Shown here one piece after another: positions 20,420 through 32,691 of a stretch of 64,000 nucleotides of DNA (position 1 is its first letter; each line of letters begins with the position of its first letter). Made by a program: the position numbers and the translations under genes. Source of the stretch: Gracilariopsis chorda (taxonomy: Eukaryota; Rhodophyta; Florideophyceae; Gracilariales; Gracilariaceae); contig NBIV01000047.1 of assembly GCA_003194525.1 (NCBI GenBank), positions 62,001 to 126,000 on the forward strand, given 5' to 3'. The notes beneath the pieces are model-generated. The model worked only from the letters and a program-made list of their open reading frames with translations. It was not told the DNA's origin and did no database searches.

Positions 20420-21288
20420 GTGGTTATTGGGTGGGATCTGCGTCATACACATCGCAATCGCTACTATTGTGACTCAATTACATCCTGCTGTATCGTCTTG
20501 AAACGATTGTCTTCTGCTCATACATGGTATGATATGGAGTTAATATTTGGGATGAGATTCACACACATCAGTGAAGTATTCTGGGAAGCAGCTGAGCGAT
20601 TTGTGAACCTACAAGGTAGACTGGTAACCACTTTGCAGCAGCAGCTTCTGACGTCTCGTAGGGCAATTTACGCAGACGCAATTCAAAGACGTGGAGCCCC
20701 TCTAGAAAAATGTGTATGGTTCATTGACTGCACAAAGGTAAGTATATGTCGTCCAGGAGGAGAGGGGAGCAACCAAGGATTTTGTTTTTCTGGGCACACG
20801 CGGCAGCATTGTTTGAAGTATCAGACCATTTCTACCCCTGATGGCCTGATTTTTCATATGTTTGGCCCTGAAGTGGGACGCCGACACGATCTTACACTCC
20901 TGAGAAGAAGCGGGATCGAAACCGTTATGGAAAGGTGTATGATTGTGAATGGATTGCAGTACTATATTTACGGGGATCCTGCGTACGTGCTGCGACCATG
21001 GTTACAGACTTCTTTTCAGAGAAGTTGCGCTACTGCCATACAGCTTGAGTACAACTGTTCAATGAATGCAATTCGAACTGCATGGAATGGAACTACAAAG
21101 ATCTAAAACAAATGTGGGTTCGAAACGGTTTCTCACGTCTGCTTTGCGTTCGCCGATTTCCGGTCACTCTTTTGTATATTGCGTCCGCATTGCTGCTGAA
21201 CTTGAAGACCTTTATTGAAAAAGTAGGACAGGTTAGCCGGTATTTTGATTGTGAGGCACCAGAGTTTGAGTTGTACTGCAATATTTGA
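20420..21288 (+). pseudogene. PIF/Harbinger DDE transposase
   Basis: The DDE_Tnp_4 core is clear: FIDCTKVSICRPGG (first Asp), FSGHTRQHCLKYQ, TPDGL, GPEVGRRHDLTLLRRSG, then YIYGDPAYVL (second Asp). The third acidic residue lies in a shifted frame: MNAIRT is followed, after a one-base shift near 21078, by CMEWNYKDLKQMW (Glu). The second frame ends with FDCEAPEFELY, the usual C-terminal FDC.PP..E.Y. One frameshift therefore separates the catalytic Glu from the rest. The start is uncertain; the N-terminal DNA-binding region is weak. Confidence 0.82.
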
Positions 21289-21299
21289 CTATATAAGGA

Positions 21300-21892
21300 C
21301 ACACCGATATATCGACCTATCTGCCTGGCTAAACCACGAGCTTGGTGATATTTCTTCATCTGCATCCTATTTCCCAACTCAAAACTTTGCCTCATCAGGT
21401 GTCTTCATTGCACAATACGCAGCTGTGCTGCGCTTTTACAGGGGCACCGCATTCAACGCTGAGGTACTGCGCTTTGGCAACCACATCAAGAAAGCCAACT
21501 TGTCGTTCAGTGCCGCTGTTTCTATTGCTGCAGAACATATGTTGGAGGTTCCAGCACAATCTGTTCATGGTGCTGAGGCTGCATTGCAGAAGACTCCTTC
21601 ACTTCCCCATCCGCATCATGCCCAAGTCTCACGAATTTCACAAAGTATCGGCCAGTCTACAAGCAGTACAAGGAGCAGCACTCCCTCGAATGATGCCGCG
21701 GGAACAGTTCAGTCTACTGATGAATCTGGAGATGAAACCAGCCTCTTAGCAGGCCGATCTTTGGAAGCTATTCACGACAGTTTGGAAACCTCCGATTCTC
21801 TACAGGTTTGCGAAGATGTAGAACAGGAGCTGTCCTCTTCAATTCATTACGAGCGTGCTCTACGAATTCGAAATGGCTTCCAGTCTTTATAG
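21300..21892 (+). other. Ser-rich open frame between Harbinger and VPS13-like locus
   Basis: A continuous frame (open from 21245) ends at TAG 21890, immediately before VPS13-like similarity begins in another frame. Its second half is Ser/Thr-rich (SISQSIGQSTSSTRSSTPS-like). It may be an insert in the VPS13-like protein before a frameshift, or unrelated coding. Not recognised. Confidence 0.25.
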
Positions 21893-21894
21893 AG

Positions 21895-24800
21895 AGCTCA
21901 AGCTCTCCTGTTGTGCACAAATTTGTACATATGAAAGGATTGGTTTTGAATTGGGAGCCTGGAAACTCAAATATTGACTTAAGGGAATGGATTCTTAGAG
22001 AAGATGTCGAAAGGGAAAGAGGCAAATGGTCAGGTTTTGTTCAAAACGCATCTCGACACGCAATACGGCCAATGGATGGCGAACTAAGAATAGCGCTTAC
22101 CAAAAGTTCTGCGATTGCTTCAGCTCTCGCTGGAGCTGATGACAGCTTATGTGAACTCAGAGACGCGCCTAGGGTTCAAATGGACTTACATTTCCCTGAC
22201 GCCAAGCTTGTTCTGGACGACTTTCAATATCACACTTTGCTTTCAACTATCATGTATCTATCTGATATTGACCGCAATGTTCGACCGCAGACGGCAAAAA
22301 GGCGATGGTTATGGGCTTTGGACAGGTTGCTACCCCGCTTTAAGGAGAGAAGAGAAGCGGCATTACGATTCAATGCAGAAGGAATGCGGGAGTTTCGAGA
22401 ATGCAGAGAAAGATATTGCAGAGTGCAAAATGCCGTCGTGCGTGCCCGAAGGAGTGGAGCTCCAGAACCAGGCGAAGAAGCAGCGGAGCTTCTCGAGCTG
22501 GAGAAGCGACTTTCCTACGACGACGTTGTTATGTTCCGTGATATCGCCGACAGGGAACTGTATTAGTCTTTAGACGCTTTGGTTCCGAATACGACAACAA
22601 CGTCAAGGTTTTGGTCATTCTTTTCCAGTGGTAGCAAAACGCCTGCTTCGGCTGTTGACACTGGTGGCGAAGATGCTTTATCGGAAAGCATCTCTGGAAA
22701 CGCCACAGCAAGAGCGTCGATGATTTTTGATCATCCGAAAGTGGAAGCCGAGGAAAGCAATAGAATTTCACGTTCCAGATCGCCCTGTACTTCAACGAAT
22801 GATGATAATCCAAATGGAGCTGAAGGGCATGGAACTGAACCTAAGCACGTGCTTCATCCCACCGAAAATACATCAAGCAGCACCCTCGAGCAGCAATGTA
22901 CTTCACAGGAGGCTGTTGTCCCAAACTTCCACATGGGCTTTCTGTTGGGAGGACGATCCATCGAACTCAAAGAAGGTGGATATCCAACTGCCCCGTCCCC
23001 AGTATCTATTTTGGAATTCAGGGAGCTAAGACTAGGGATTGAAATGAGGCCCGGATCAGGTTTACTGTTAGAAGCGCTTCTAGGTACATTTGAAGTCATT
23101 GACCTTCGTAAGAATCTCTGAATCATGTATCAAAGAGTTCCATGGGCTGGAGATCTCACAGCGTTAGCAAGCAAAGGCCACACAAGCACAGTTCTATCTG
23201 AAACCTCCATCCAGCAGTTGAACGCTCTTCCTGAAGATCACAGCGCAGTACAAACTGAACTCTTGAATGCAGAAACTCCAAATTCAACAACTTCTGTATC
23301 ATCCGATCACAGTGGTCCCTTGTGTGCCATACTGGAATCTTACCCACACGACATAACTGATGCTCATGAAAATGAGCCAGAAGATTCTCAGAAAGAACAA
23401 TGAGAGAGCGAATACTCTGATCCATTTTCCGCATTAGGTATGACACCATCATATGCCGCAAGAGTACTTTGAGACCAAGCTGGAAGGGGAATGGAAATAT
23501 CGAAACAAGCGTTTGCAGATCTTGGGAAACTGAGTGTGAATGCTAAACTCGATGGCCTTGTGGTCACGTTAGTTACTGCCGAAGGCGCTATCGCATGCTT
23601 TGACGTATCTGACTGCCGAAGGGATCTTGTACAATACGCAAATGGAGCAGTTGAAGCATCTGGAGAGGTCAGTGGATTTGGTTTTCGTGACCTTAACTCA
23701 GCTTTCGACGCCTATTCTGAGACTATTCTATATAACCGAAGAAATACCTTATCTCCCCAGCGAAATGCGCAAGCCCCAGACGGATGGTCTTTGAAAGTTC
23801 CAAACTCGAACAACTATGATATATGGCTCGAAGCACGTCTGCGAAACATTCGAATTGTGTACTTGCACAGGTTTGTAGTAATTCTCAAGAAGTACTTTGA
23901 TGTACTCAGAGAAAGCCTAAGGCCTGTTCTGGAAATGAAAGGTGTCATTGCAGAAGTATTTGACTCAGAAGTTGGAGAAGATTTTCCGATTGCTCCAAGT
24001 TCTGATTCGCCAGGGACGTGGACATAGTAATGCCTAGGCACTCACAGAGTCTATATGAGGCCCTCCGTTTTTTTGTCTCTAAATCATCTATCACCAATAA
24101 TGATTTGCCCACACCAGGTTATCGAGTTGGCTTTGAAGTCAAAGCCAAAGGCGTTGATGCACACGTTCTTTATCAACCCCCGGCTGAAGGTGAAGGAATA
24201 ACTCTGACTAAAGGTGGAACCGAGCCCACCTTGAAGCAGATTACGCCCGATTGTCCAATAATGGATATACTTCCGTTTTCGAGAGGTATAACGATCGTGG
24301 CCAAGCTGGATACCTTGAGACGGAGGAGAGTCCCTGAAGTAATACTGAATGCGGAGGGTATTCCAGTTCTCAAAGATGGTCAGGAAGAAAGAGAATATGA
24401 TCCAGGTAAATGGCTACCAACCATAAGAGTACGCGTAAGCCCTCCAAATGGAGTTTCTGCAAGACTTTGTGAAGCGGAGTATAGCATTCTTTACTTCACC
24501 TTTACGGAGAACATCATTGAACGACCAGATATAGAGTTTACTGATATTGTCTGTGGTCTGAAGACACCTATACTACCAACAAGAAAGCCAGTGCAACCAA
24601 TTATGTTCTCCTTGAACAGAATGCCTCCAAACTACAAATTCCTCTTTGAAGTGCCTCTAGTCGAGAGTGTCATAATGTCTGGAGCAGACGGTCGAGACGA
24701 ATTATCGAAACTGATTCGCTCTGAGCTCTGCGATCTTTTTGGTTTCTTTGAGTACGGCGTTGACTACAGAATGACTAAAGATGTCAGTGCTAACATGCAT

Positions 24801-27800
24801 TCCCTCCAAGATGCTCGTCCATTTTCTAATTCTCATGGAATGAAGTTAATAATATCTACGAAAGAACCAACTGGAATGGTTTCTCCTCATGGCGAGAACT
24901 CCCTTGGAAGTGATTCCACGTCAGACATGGCACGGTCAGTTACCTTAACATGGGATCGTCCCTTTGGTTTCCGAGCTAATGTTATGGTTGTCGCTTCTGA
25001 TCTGAGAATAATTGTTGAGCCAGAACTTTTTCGAGATCTCGGTTCCCTTACTCCACCGGGATTCCCATTTCTGAAATCATCTGCTCCACCTCCTCTCTTG
25101 AGATTTAATGGGAGGCTTCTTATCGTGACCATATCCAGACCTGAGATGTGGCTCATGGCAAATCAGTACCCAGGGGATGGACGCGCCCTAGTCATTAGAG
25201 GTGATGTTATTGCAAAAGTAATGTGGGCTGCAGTCACTGGCCGAAACACGGTAGAGGTCGCAGCCCATGGTGTGCAGATTAATGTGTCTAGTGATGGTCC
25301 GTCTGCGAAGAAATTGCTGAACAGTTCCACAAGTACCCAGCCTTCAACTCCTTCAGCATCTACTTCGATCGATCGAAGGGAGTCTGAAACTCGTATGCTA
25401 TATTCTTGTGATGTATCAGAGAAGTTCGAAGGAAGAGGATATGACCCTCCCAAGAACCCTGGTGATAAACCTCGAAAAGCCCCGGGTTCAACGCTATCAG
25501 TGAACGCAGAATCGTTCCTTGTGCGCATTGACGTGAACGATGCTTCCTTGATATTGGCTGTGGGTTCGTGCCTTGTCCGATTGAAACCCAGCAAGCTTTC
25601 GCAACGACCGGAGCAACCAGGTCGTTTTGACCAATCGATTGACAAAGGGGAGGAAGGAGATTCAAAGCTTTCCGTCAATTTCATGCTCCCACCTTGTCGT
25701 CTGATGTTTGCGAACGAGACACTTGGGAGGTATGTCATTATCATGGTGACCAGATTAAGGAATAGATTCTTGCGATCAAACGTTCCCTGGTTGACGAACG
25801 CCGCCTTTGAATTTGCACTTGATCTGTTTAATGAAGACAACGGATGGTGGGAACCCGGTATTGAGCCCTTTCCTTTCGAATTTGCATCATCAAAAGGACG
25901 GTTTGGATCACTTGCCATACACGTGAGAGCTGAACAGAACATTGATGTTAATGTAACTCCGAATACCGTGTCTGGGGCAGCAAGAGTGTCTAAAGCATTA
26001 AAGTACGCTGTTGAGGACTTGAGAACACGACTGAAACGGGAAGATGAAGATGCTCTTGACAGCTTTGGACTGCCGCTTCAAGGTCCACCGATGGGCCCCG
26101 GTCATTCCACTACCTCTGCGGCGAGAAGACCAAGCGTAGCAGCGTTCTGTGTTCGTAACGAGACATGGCGCACGATGCAAATGTGGCTGCCGTATGATTC
26201 AAAAAGACGTTCTTTCGAGGTGACGGAGGAGAAATCGAAGTAGATACTCCATCAGAAGAAGTGCGTTGGACCGCAATGGGAGCAAAAGGTACTTCATCAA
26301 CTGACCCTGCGATGAACCGCCAACTATCAATGTCCTGCATCCTCGCTCTACGTGGGTACAAGGCTCTAACTTTGTCAGCCGAACAGACTGGAAGTTGATT
26401 GGTGAGGCTTATCCCTGACACAACTGACAACTCGAACAGTGGTCCTGGGTCGCTTCCAGCTTTGATGACCTTGGTATGGGCAGTTACAATGAGAGACGGA
26501 GTTCCATGCGGGTGTAGTCGCTCAGCTTTACGACTTGTGAACAGAACACGGCGCTTGCTAGAAGTGAACGGTGGAGGTATAAGGAAATCAATGAGTGTTG
26601 GGAACGACATGAAAGTTATTCCTATCCAAAACTTTGACTCAACTATCGACTGTCATGGGCGGATAAAACCTGGAGAGGCATGAGCAGTGCCAATTCATTC
26701 CATATTCAAGGTTATACGAATACGTCCGCACCTCCTACATGCTTCTGAAATGGACAAAAGTAACGCCACTGGGAGGCTAGACGATCACTTACTGACAAAC
26801 AGTGCTCTTCGCTATGAATTTATTTGGAGTGACCCTATAAGTAATCTCTCCTCACTATATGAAACGGCTGATGATCTACGATGCAATGATAAAAGGAACG
26901 AAATGTCAGGAGATGGATCGACAACAACAGCTTTGCGTGCCCCATTGCTGACTTGCCGAGGTGCAGATTCACGCAAAGTTTTTTGCTTGTCAGTTCTCCC
27001 TATCCTGGATCTTGCAAATATCACGAGAAGCCAGATGAAAGATTGGATTTCTGGGTCTATTGACGTTCAACTATGTACACCACTGGTTATCGAAAATCTT
27101 CTGCCGAGGGTTGTCTTCGTTAAGCTAGCAGCGCCAGGCAACTCGCAACGAAGCAGTACAAGTAAGATGATCACTAGTAAGCATATGGATCCCCTCTCAG
27201 AAGCGCATATATATGGTGTTTGGTCAGATCACTCTTCTCTCGCCATCGCTCTAGGAATGGACAACAGTCTGGACAAGAAGTCCCGATCTTCAGCCAAGAG
27301 TAATCCTGCTCTACCTTCTCGCCAGACAGGCAGCTTCCATCCAAACGTTTTGACTCTCAAGTCACTATCAACTCGGACGGGCAGGTATACACCTTTCAAG
27401 ATGATGGTGGAGTATGACCGAACCGTGGAGTCAAGGCGAATAACACTCTACTGTCGGTACTGGATACGAAATAGATCAGACACTGACATATTCTTCAAGG
27501 ATCGCGAACATGTACGAGGTAGTTCGGTGTCGAACCCGAAAGTTTTCCTGCGAGGATGTCCGCCTGGAGTTCAAGCTGACAGATACGTTTGTTTTTCAGG
27601 TGGATGGATTTATTTTCAGCGACAAGATGCCGCCGAAGATATCTTGGTGCCTTTAGTAACTGAAATATCTGAAGTTGACAAGCCAGTATCTCTGAATTTG
27701 GAAGGCTTGTCCTTGCTTGTTGATGTTCGTCCTGCTAAAGGAAAGTTTCACCGGAGTTTGGTTTTGACTATCAGGAATTCCGTATAGTTACAATACCACC

Positions 27801-27835
27801 TGGGGTAGACGAATCAATGAGTGTACCATCCTATC
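21895..27835 (+). pseudogene. VPS13/chorein-family lipid-transfer protein locus, disrupted
   Basis: VPS13 proteins are large bridge-like lipid transporters at membrane contacts. Recognisable parts are an N-terminal chorein-type region (VHKFVHMKGLVLNWE; QMDLHFPDAKLVLDDFQYHT; RRWLWALDRLLPRF; ELEKRLSYDDVVMFRDIADREL), a long repetitive middle, and the VAB/SHR-BD-like segment near 27030-27490 (PLVIENLLPR; ITLYCRYWIRNRSDTDIFF). The first about 100 residues and the C-terminal ATG2/DH-like parts are missing. Reading is frame 1 to about 24015, frame 3 to about 26230, frame 2 to about 27780, then frame 1 again: three shifts, all in the same direction. In-frame stops are TAG 22564 and TGA at 23119, 23401, 23470, 26396 and 26681. 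No GT-AG introns explain them. Pseudogene is the simplest reading; sequencing deletions could explain shifts but not stops. Confidence 0.7.
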
Positions 27836-27844
27836 CAGTTTACC

Positions 27845-28576
27845 TCACTGAAGCTTCTTTGTCAAAGCTTCAATTACACCAACCATCTCTTTCCTCTCTG
27901 CAAGTGCTAGAGCATGCTCTTCCTTTTCCCTTTCAAATCGTTTCCTCTCAAGCTCCAATTTACTGTCCGCTTCTCTCCTCGAAGCCTCAAAATGTTGCCG
28001 ATCTTTCTCGTTTCTTTCTCTTTCCATCTTCAAGCGTTCGTGTTCCATGTCGAACCGCTTTTGTTCTAATATTTGACGTTCTTTCGATTGCTCGAGAAGC
28101 AAAACTGTCATATCGTCAGCAGAATTAGAAGCCTCCAAACGTTGAACCCGTTTTCTGCCTGGCGATTTCGAGATATCAGTACCTCCATCACTTTGCACTG
28201 CAATTGTCTTGCGTTTCATAGCCTTCTTGGGTATTTCTTCACCAGCATCAATTAGTTTTTTCTCATGTGCACTAAGCTCTTCCTTTTCCACCTTCACCGC
28301 TTCTGCTTTTTCGTCCATTGCAAGAATGAGATCATCTAGCAGCACTTCCTTCTCACCATACTCCTCCACAATACCAGTTGCGGACACATTACGCCTATTT
28401 TCTGCTCTTCGTATAGCCACAAGCCTTTTAAATCGATCGATTAGCGTCTTCCGTGATGGATGGTTCATATGAGAAAACAATGCCCTAGGAACAACTGCAA
28501 GAAAAGTATTCAACACTTTATCAAATATGACGTCAGTTTTGCCCCATTCTGGAACATGCGCGTCAGATTCTCGCAC
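27845..28576 (-). CDS. SANT/trihelix-like protein of a DNA transposon
   Basis: A frame of 243 codons opening with GTG, so the true N-terminus is probably upstream or in another frame. The first part (VLNTFLAVVPRALFSHMNHP; LIDRFKRLVAIRRAENRRN; SATGIVEEYGEKEVLLDDLI) matches the SANT/trihelix-like DNA-binding proteins carried by Harbinger-type and related elements: R-F-K-L then A-S-G.EE..E...LLDD. The second half, residues about 150-243, is a long charged coiled coil (E/K/R heptads). It abuts the broken end of the VPS13-like locus head-to-tail on the opposite strand, and probably marks the edge of an insertion that removed the VPS13 3' end. Confidence 0.55.
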   Translation of the reverse strand: MRESDAHVPEWGKTDVIFDKVLNTFLAVVPRALFSHMNHPSRKTLIDRFKRLVAIRRAENRRNVSATGIVEEYGEKEVLLDDLILAMDEKAEAVKVEKEELSAHEKKLIDAGEEIPKKAMKRKTIAVQSDGGTDISKSPGRKRVQRLEASNSADDMTVLLLEQSKERQILEQKRFDMEHERLKMERERNEKDRQHFEASRREADSKLELERKRFEREKEEHALALAERKEMVGVIEALTKKLQ

Positions 28577-30205
28577 CGCCTGACGAAGGAAAATATCATA
28601 TGCTTGAGTAAACCGAAATCACTTCAGTTCTTGCGTAGTGGACGATAAGGCAGACTTTTTTGGTAGTTCGGGAGAATGGGTTTGGGCTTTTCCGGGCAAT
28701 TCTGTTGTAGTCTGCATAGACTTGGCGTCTTTCGACGACTTTGCGGAATGCCCGGACGTGCTCATGGTCAGAGAGCCGTTCAAACGTAGCGCGTCGTCTG
28801 CGAAAGAGGTATACCATCAGCTACTCGTATGGATGGTGGTTTGTACGAGAATTCGTATGAAGTTCTCGTACGTTTCGTAGCCACAAATGGCAAGTGTGCA
28901 TCTTGTCCCTGGTGTATACCATAAATGTACGAGAATTTGTACGGCGTAAATCCTCTATTGCATACAGCTTGCGGCCGAAGAGGTCAAGAATGTGCATTTT
29001 GCTAGTTTCAAGACGTAAAAAGTGATCTTTAACTACTCTCTGGCTCGAAAGGATGTCTGAATCAACTTGAGCCAAAATAGCCGCGTTGGTGCCTTTCCTC
29101 ACTTTTTCTGGCTATGTTTGTCTGCCTGCAAGCGCTGCGGCGTTCGCCAAAGGCTGCCCAACCACATCGAAAGATCAGCGACAGTTATATTCGTAACGCT
29201 TGAAAGTTAACGCGTTAACTGACTTGTTAACGATAGGTGAAGTGAAATTCCACAGGCTGCACAATGCTTAACTGCGCAATGACTCACATATATGGTACGG
29301 AATTGTATGCGCAATAGTTTTACGCTGTACCAGACGACAACAATGGGCTCTATTTGTGGTCGAGCAGTACTGAAGAACGCAGATTTACAAAAGGTCGATG
29401 ATAAGCATTTAGCGCTGTCAATCTGTTTGGGTTGCTTTGTTACCATAACGGTTCTCCCAGTTGTATATAATGAAACCAATGAACAGCTGTGAGCCTGGCA
29501 GCTGTAAAAGTGAGCAACCGCTGTTGAAATCGCTCCCTAAAGCTGTGGCACGTGCTCCGCGGTGGCACTAATTTGTTGGAGGCACCTCTCAAAGCAGCAC
29601 TACGGCGAGCACCGCCCCTGTAATGTTATTCAAATTGTAGAAAGAAAGAGAGAAAGAGCATTTTCCTCTCAGACGCACAGCACGGAAGCAGCAGATGGAT
29701 GCTGTATTGTGGCAGAAGAGATATGAAGAATTAGTAGAAACGAATGAATGCAGGTATGAACGAGGGAAGCGTCTCGCTGTGTAAATGAAGAGTATGGTCT
29801 TTCAATGGTGTTGATGGAGAGGTGGGATTGTTTGGGGAAGGGCGTGAAAAGAAAAATAGAAATCACATGAAACAAGTTGTGCGTTCTGTGAGGAAGCTTA
29901 CTGTTCAACACTAATCTCCTCGTATGAGCTCCATTGTGCTGCAAGACCGAATCTCAGAACTGATAATTCAGCGTGTAGACCTCCAATTTACAATCTGAAA
30001 GCTTTGTTAGATTTCTCTTAAAGCAGAATACAAGTCAAAAAAAGGTGTGTAGCCGACGGTGTAATCCTTCACAAGGGAGAACAAAAATCATGGACGTGCC
30101 AGAGGAGACCACTTTCTAACATCAATGAAATTCGTCGCACGTGTCGGCTGCGTGCCAGTAGCTGCAAAACAATTAAAAGTACATATCACGGCCACCACGC
30201 TACCT
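28577..30205. other. No gene recognised; several inverted motifs
   Basis: The N-terminal part of the SANT-like protein may extend to about 28820 in shifted frames. Around 28845-28875 GTACGAGAA and TTCTCGTAC flank an 11-nt loop, and a third related copy lies near 28927. The remainder has no coding similarity that I can support. Confidence 0.3.
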
Positions 30206-31649
30206 TTAAAACCATAACACGACCACTGTGTTGTACATGTGCGCTGTCATAGGGGTCATTGCCATGGTTAACACCATACCACATTTCTTGCCCCCCATCT
30301 CTACCATTTCCAGCGCAGCACGGTTACGAACGGTTCGCTCTGCTGTCTCACGGTGTCGCGTTTCGCGTGTCTTACTAAGCTGCTTCATCAATGCCTCGCG
30401 ATACGAAGCCAAGCCAATTAAGTGCTGAATCTCTTTGGCGCTTTTCGAAGAGCAATCTCTTTGCGAGCGAGCTTGTAGCGCACTTAAAACACTTTTAACG
30501 GTCAAATGCGTGCCATACGTCGTTGAAACACGAATGCTTTCATTTTCATCTATGTTGCACTCCCTAACAAGACTACGCAACTGACGGCAATATTTCTCAA
30601 ACATCTCTTCTACAATCTCTCCACCTCCTCGACTGATCTCGGAAACACACAAAACATCTTTCAATGGCTCCGAAGAGGCGCAAAGCGACGACTGAACCCA
30701 TATGCTAGTAAGCTCAAACTCACTGCGAATATTTGTTACCGTCGGTGACTCCGACAGCGCAATAGTGACGCAGTCGGCAATGTCAAAAGCATCTAATACC
30801 ATCACAACCCTCGCCATAGGATGAACTTTTCGTTGCAGATACGACTTATAAGCAGTGAAGATGCTTACTTCCAGAGGATGCAGGATATGGCTAGTATAGG
30901 ATGGCAGCGCCACAGCTATAACGCGATTCTTGCGCAGCAGGTCCCGTGTCCGAAATTGCAGGTGAGCCGCGTAAACAACCAATAAAAGTAGAATGTTTTC
31001 CCTACGTCTAACGTTCTTTGTCTCTGCCATGAATTGCTTTGCCCAATCTAAGAAAATGCGCCATGTACACCAGGAGTACTACGTTGAAATATGTAAAAAC
31101 GTGTAAGAAATCATGCAATGTCTGCAATACGCCTTTCATGTACTTTTGATGCGCGCGCTTTCACCAGAATAATACTACTGGCTTCCAAGATTTGCCATCA
31201 GCAGAGATGACAGGCAGCACAGTCACACGGTCACTTGGTCTTCTGGTTCTTACCTTCTGGATCAAAACAGAGTCCGATCTTAGGACTTTCCTTCGCACGC
31301 TTCGAAAAAGTAGTTTGGACATCGAAGCTCCAGATTCGTCGACATTGAATAATTGCCTGGCGCTGTTTATGAAATATCTTGTCATCACCCTTTGAAGTAA
31401 GGCAATATGTGGAGCTACTTTGGCAGGAGTCAAAACCCCAACCGTTTCTGGTTCCATTACACAGACCGTTTTATATTGCAACTCACGCATGCGCATGAAC
31501 CTATCGATCCATTTGATTGTTCGCCGTCTATCACAAAAACCGATACATCTCTGCGCTTCAGGACTCATCGACAACACAAAAGTCTGTACGAAATCTTGTA
31601 TTCCAACTTTAGTGAGAGTGTAGTAGAGTGGATCCGTGCGGTATGTCAT
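30206..31649 (-). pseudogene. pogo/Tigger-type (DDE_1) transposase remnant
   Basis: Upstream piece 31649-31161 contains TIKWIDRFMRM-like DNA-binding sequence, FNVDESG (first catalytic Asp context) and RVTVLPVISADGKSWKPVVLFW-like text. After a break the piece 31030-30206 continues with ILLLLVVYAAH where the family has LLL.D.H, so the second catalytic Asp is replaced by Tyr. Then VIAVALPSYTSHILHPLEVS and FTAYKSYLQ follow, the P..tSH.LQPLDv.vF...K block. About 130 bp around the middle is out of frame. Dead by both the break and the missing Asp. Confidence 0.75.
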
Positions 31650-31768
31650 GTAAGAAGGAGGTTTTCAGGACTGGCCATCGTTGGTCTGGTGGCACACGTC
31701 TGCAAGGATGGCATTTCTGCCAGACTGGTACGCTAGGTAGTACATGTAGACCTAGCTATAGATATTTA

Positions 31769-32688
31769 GAGCACCCCTCCTGGTTGAGTAATGAGTAAAT
31801 TTTTGATTTTTGGAGATAGATTTACTCACAATCAACTCTACTGGAGTGGGTATCTCCAAAATATTTGGCAATTTGAGTAAATATACCTCTAAACAGGGAC
31901 CGGATTGCGACACATTTACTCATTTACTCATATAGAGATGCGAGTAGCGTTACGCTACTTGGCAAATGAACCAAACTTTCGCGCCAAATGTAACGGAACA
32001 CATACTCAATCCTGCTCCCCACTTTTCCCTCCCTCCCTCCTCCCTACGTTTTCCATCCACCACTTCCTTCTGTCTCTTACCTTCCTATTCTTCCTTATAA
32101 ACTTCATTTTCTTCCCCATAATGTTCCGCTAGACCAAAGACAGCAACGTCAAGCCAGCAGAAGATCTGGCCCTGTCGAGATGCTGGGCTTCCGTCTCACA
32201 GCAAGCTACAGAACAGAACTATGAGACGTTCTGGAGTAGAGTCGCCGCTGACTACAACAGGCAGCCCAGCACTACGCATCGTTCTTCAGTCAGTCCGAAG
32301 TGCCACTACACGACAATCCATAGGGTTACGCAGAAGTTTCTCGCCACTGACAAGCTCTACCGCGTGACCATTCCGTCCGGAGAAACTGAATAAGACAAAA
32401 AGGCTCATGTAATGTAACTGTACCGACAGAGGAACAGAACTTTGCAGAAGGATGGCACTAAAAAGCTCGCGGCTGCGGTCAATTATATTGAGGCAGTATC
32501 CCTATACCCCTTGTACTGGACCCCGTACTCTATGCCCGTTACATTTTGGAGATCCAACCACGGCACACCACGTTTTCGAAACATTTTTTTACTGTCTAAC
32601 CAGTAGTGGTGCCTATGAAACAGTTATCTCCAAATGGAATATGTATCATATTTAGCCTCTAGATTTAACTAAACCAGTACGGGTGCTC
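31769..32688. mobile_element. PIF/Harbinger-derived element with TTA duplication
   Basis: TTA at 31766-31768 and 32689-32691 flanks a 920-bp segment. Its ends are inverted repeats (GAGCACCCCTCCTGGTTGAG at left, reverse complement of the right end GAGCACCCGTACTGGTTTAG), matching at about 19 of the first 23 positions, with TTTGGAGATA recurring further in on both sides. TTA duplications and GAGCA-type ends are characteristic of PIF/Harbinger elements. The interior has a SANT-like pseudogene and no transposase, so it depended on another copy. Confidence 0.75.
32121..32393 (+). pseudogene. Harbinger-type SANT/trihelix protein remnant
   Basis: ATG at 32121 is followed at codon 4 by TAG, then an open frame to TAA at 32391. 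The frame reads PAEDLALSRCWASVSQQ and NYETFWSRVAADYN, matching the trihelix-like second ORF of Harbinger elements (edv.L..AWv.vS....G..Q....FW.ri...y). About 85 codons only; the usual C-terminal part is missing. It lies inside the TTA-flanked element. Confidence 0.6.
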
Positions 32689-32691
32689 TTA

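Noticed and set aside
21895-27835. TGA as a sense codon or selenocysteine
   Set aside because: TAG also occurs in frame, one-base shifts accompany the stops, and intact genes in the window end in TGA or TAG normally. No SECIS-like element was seen.
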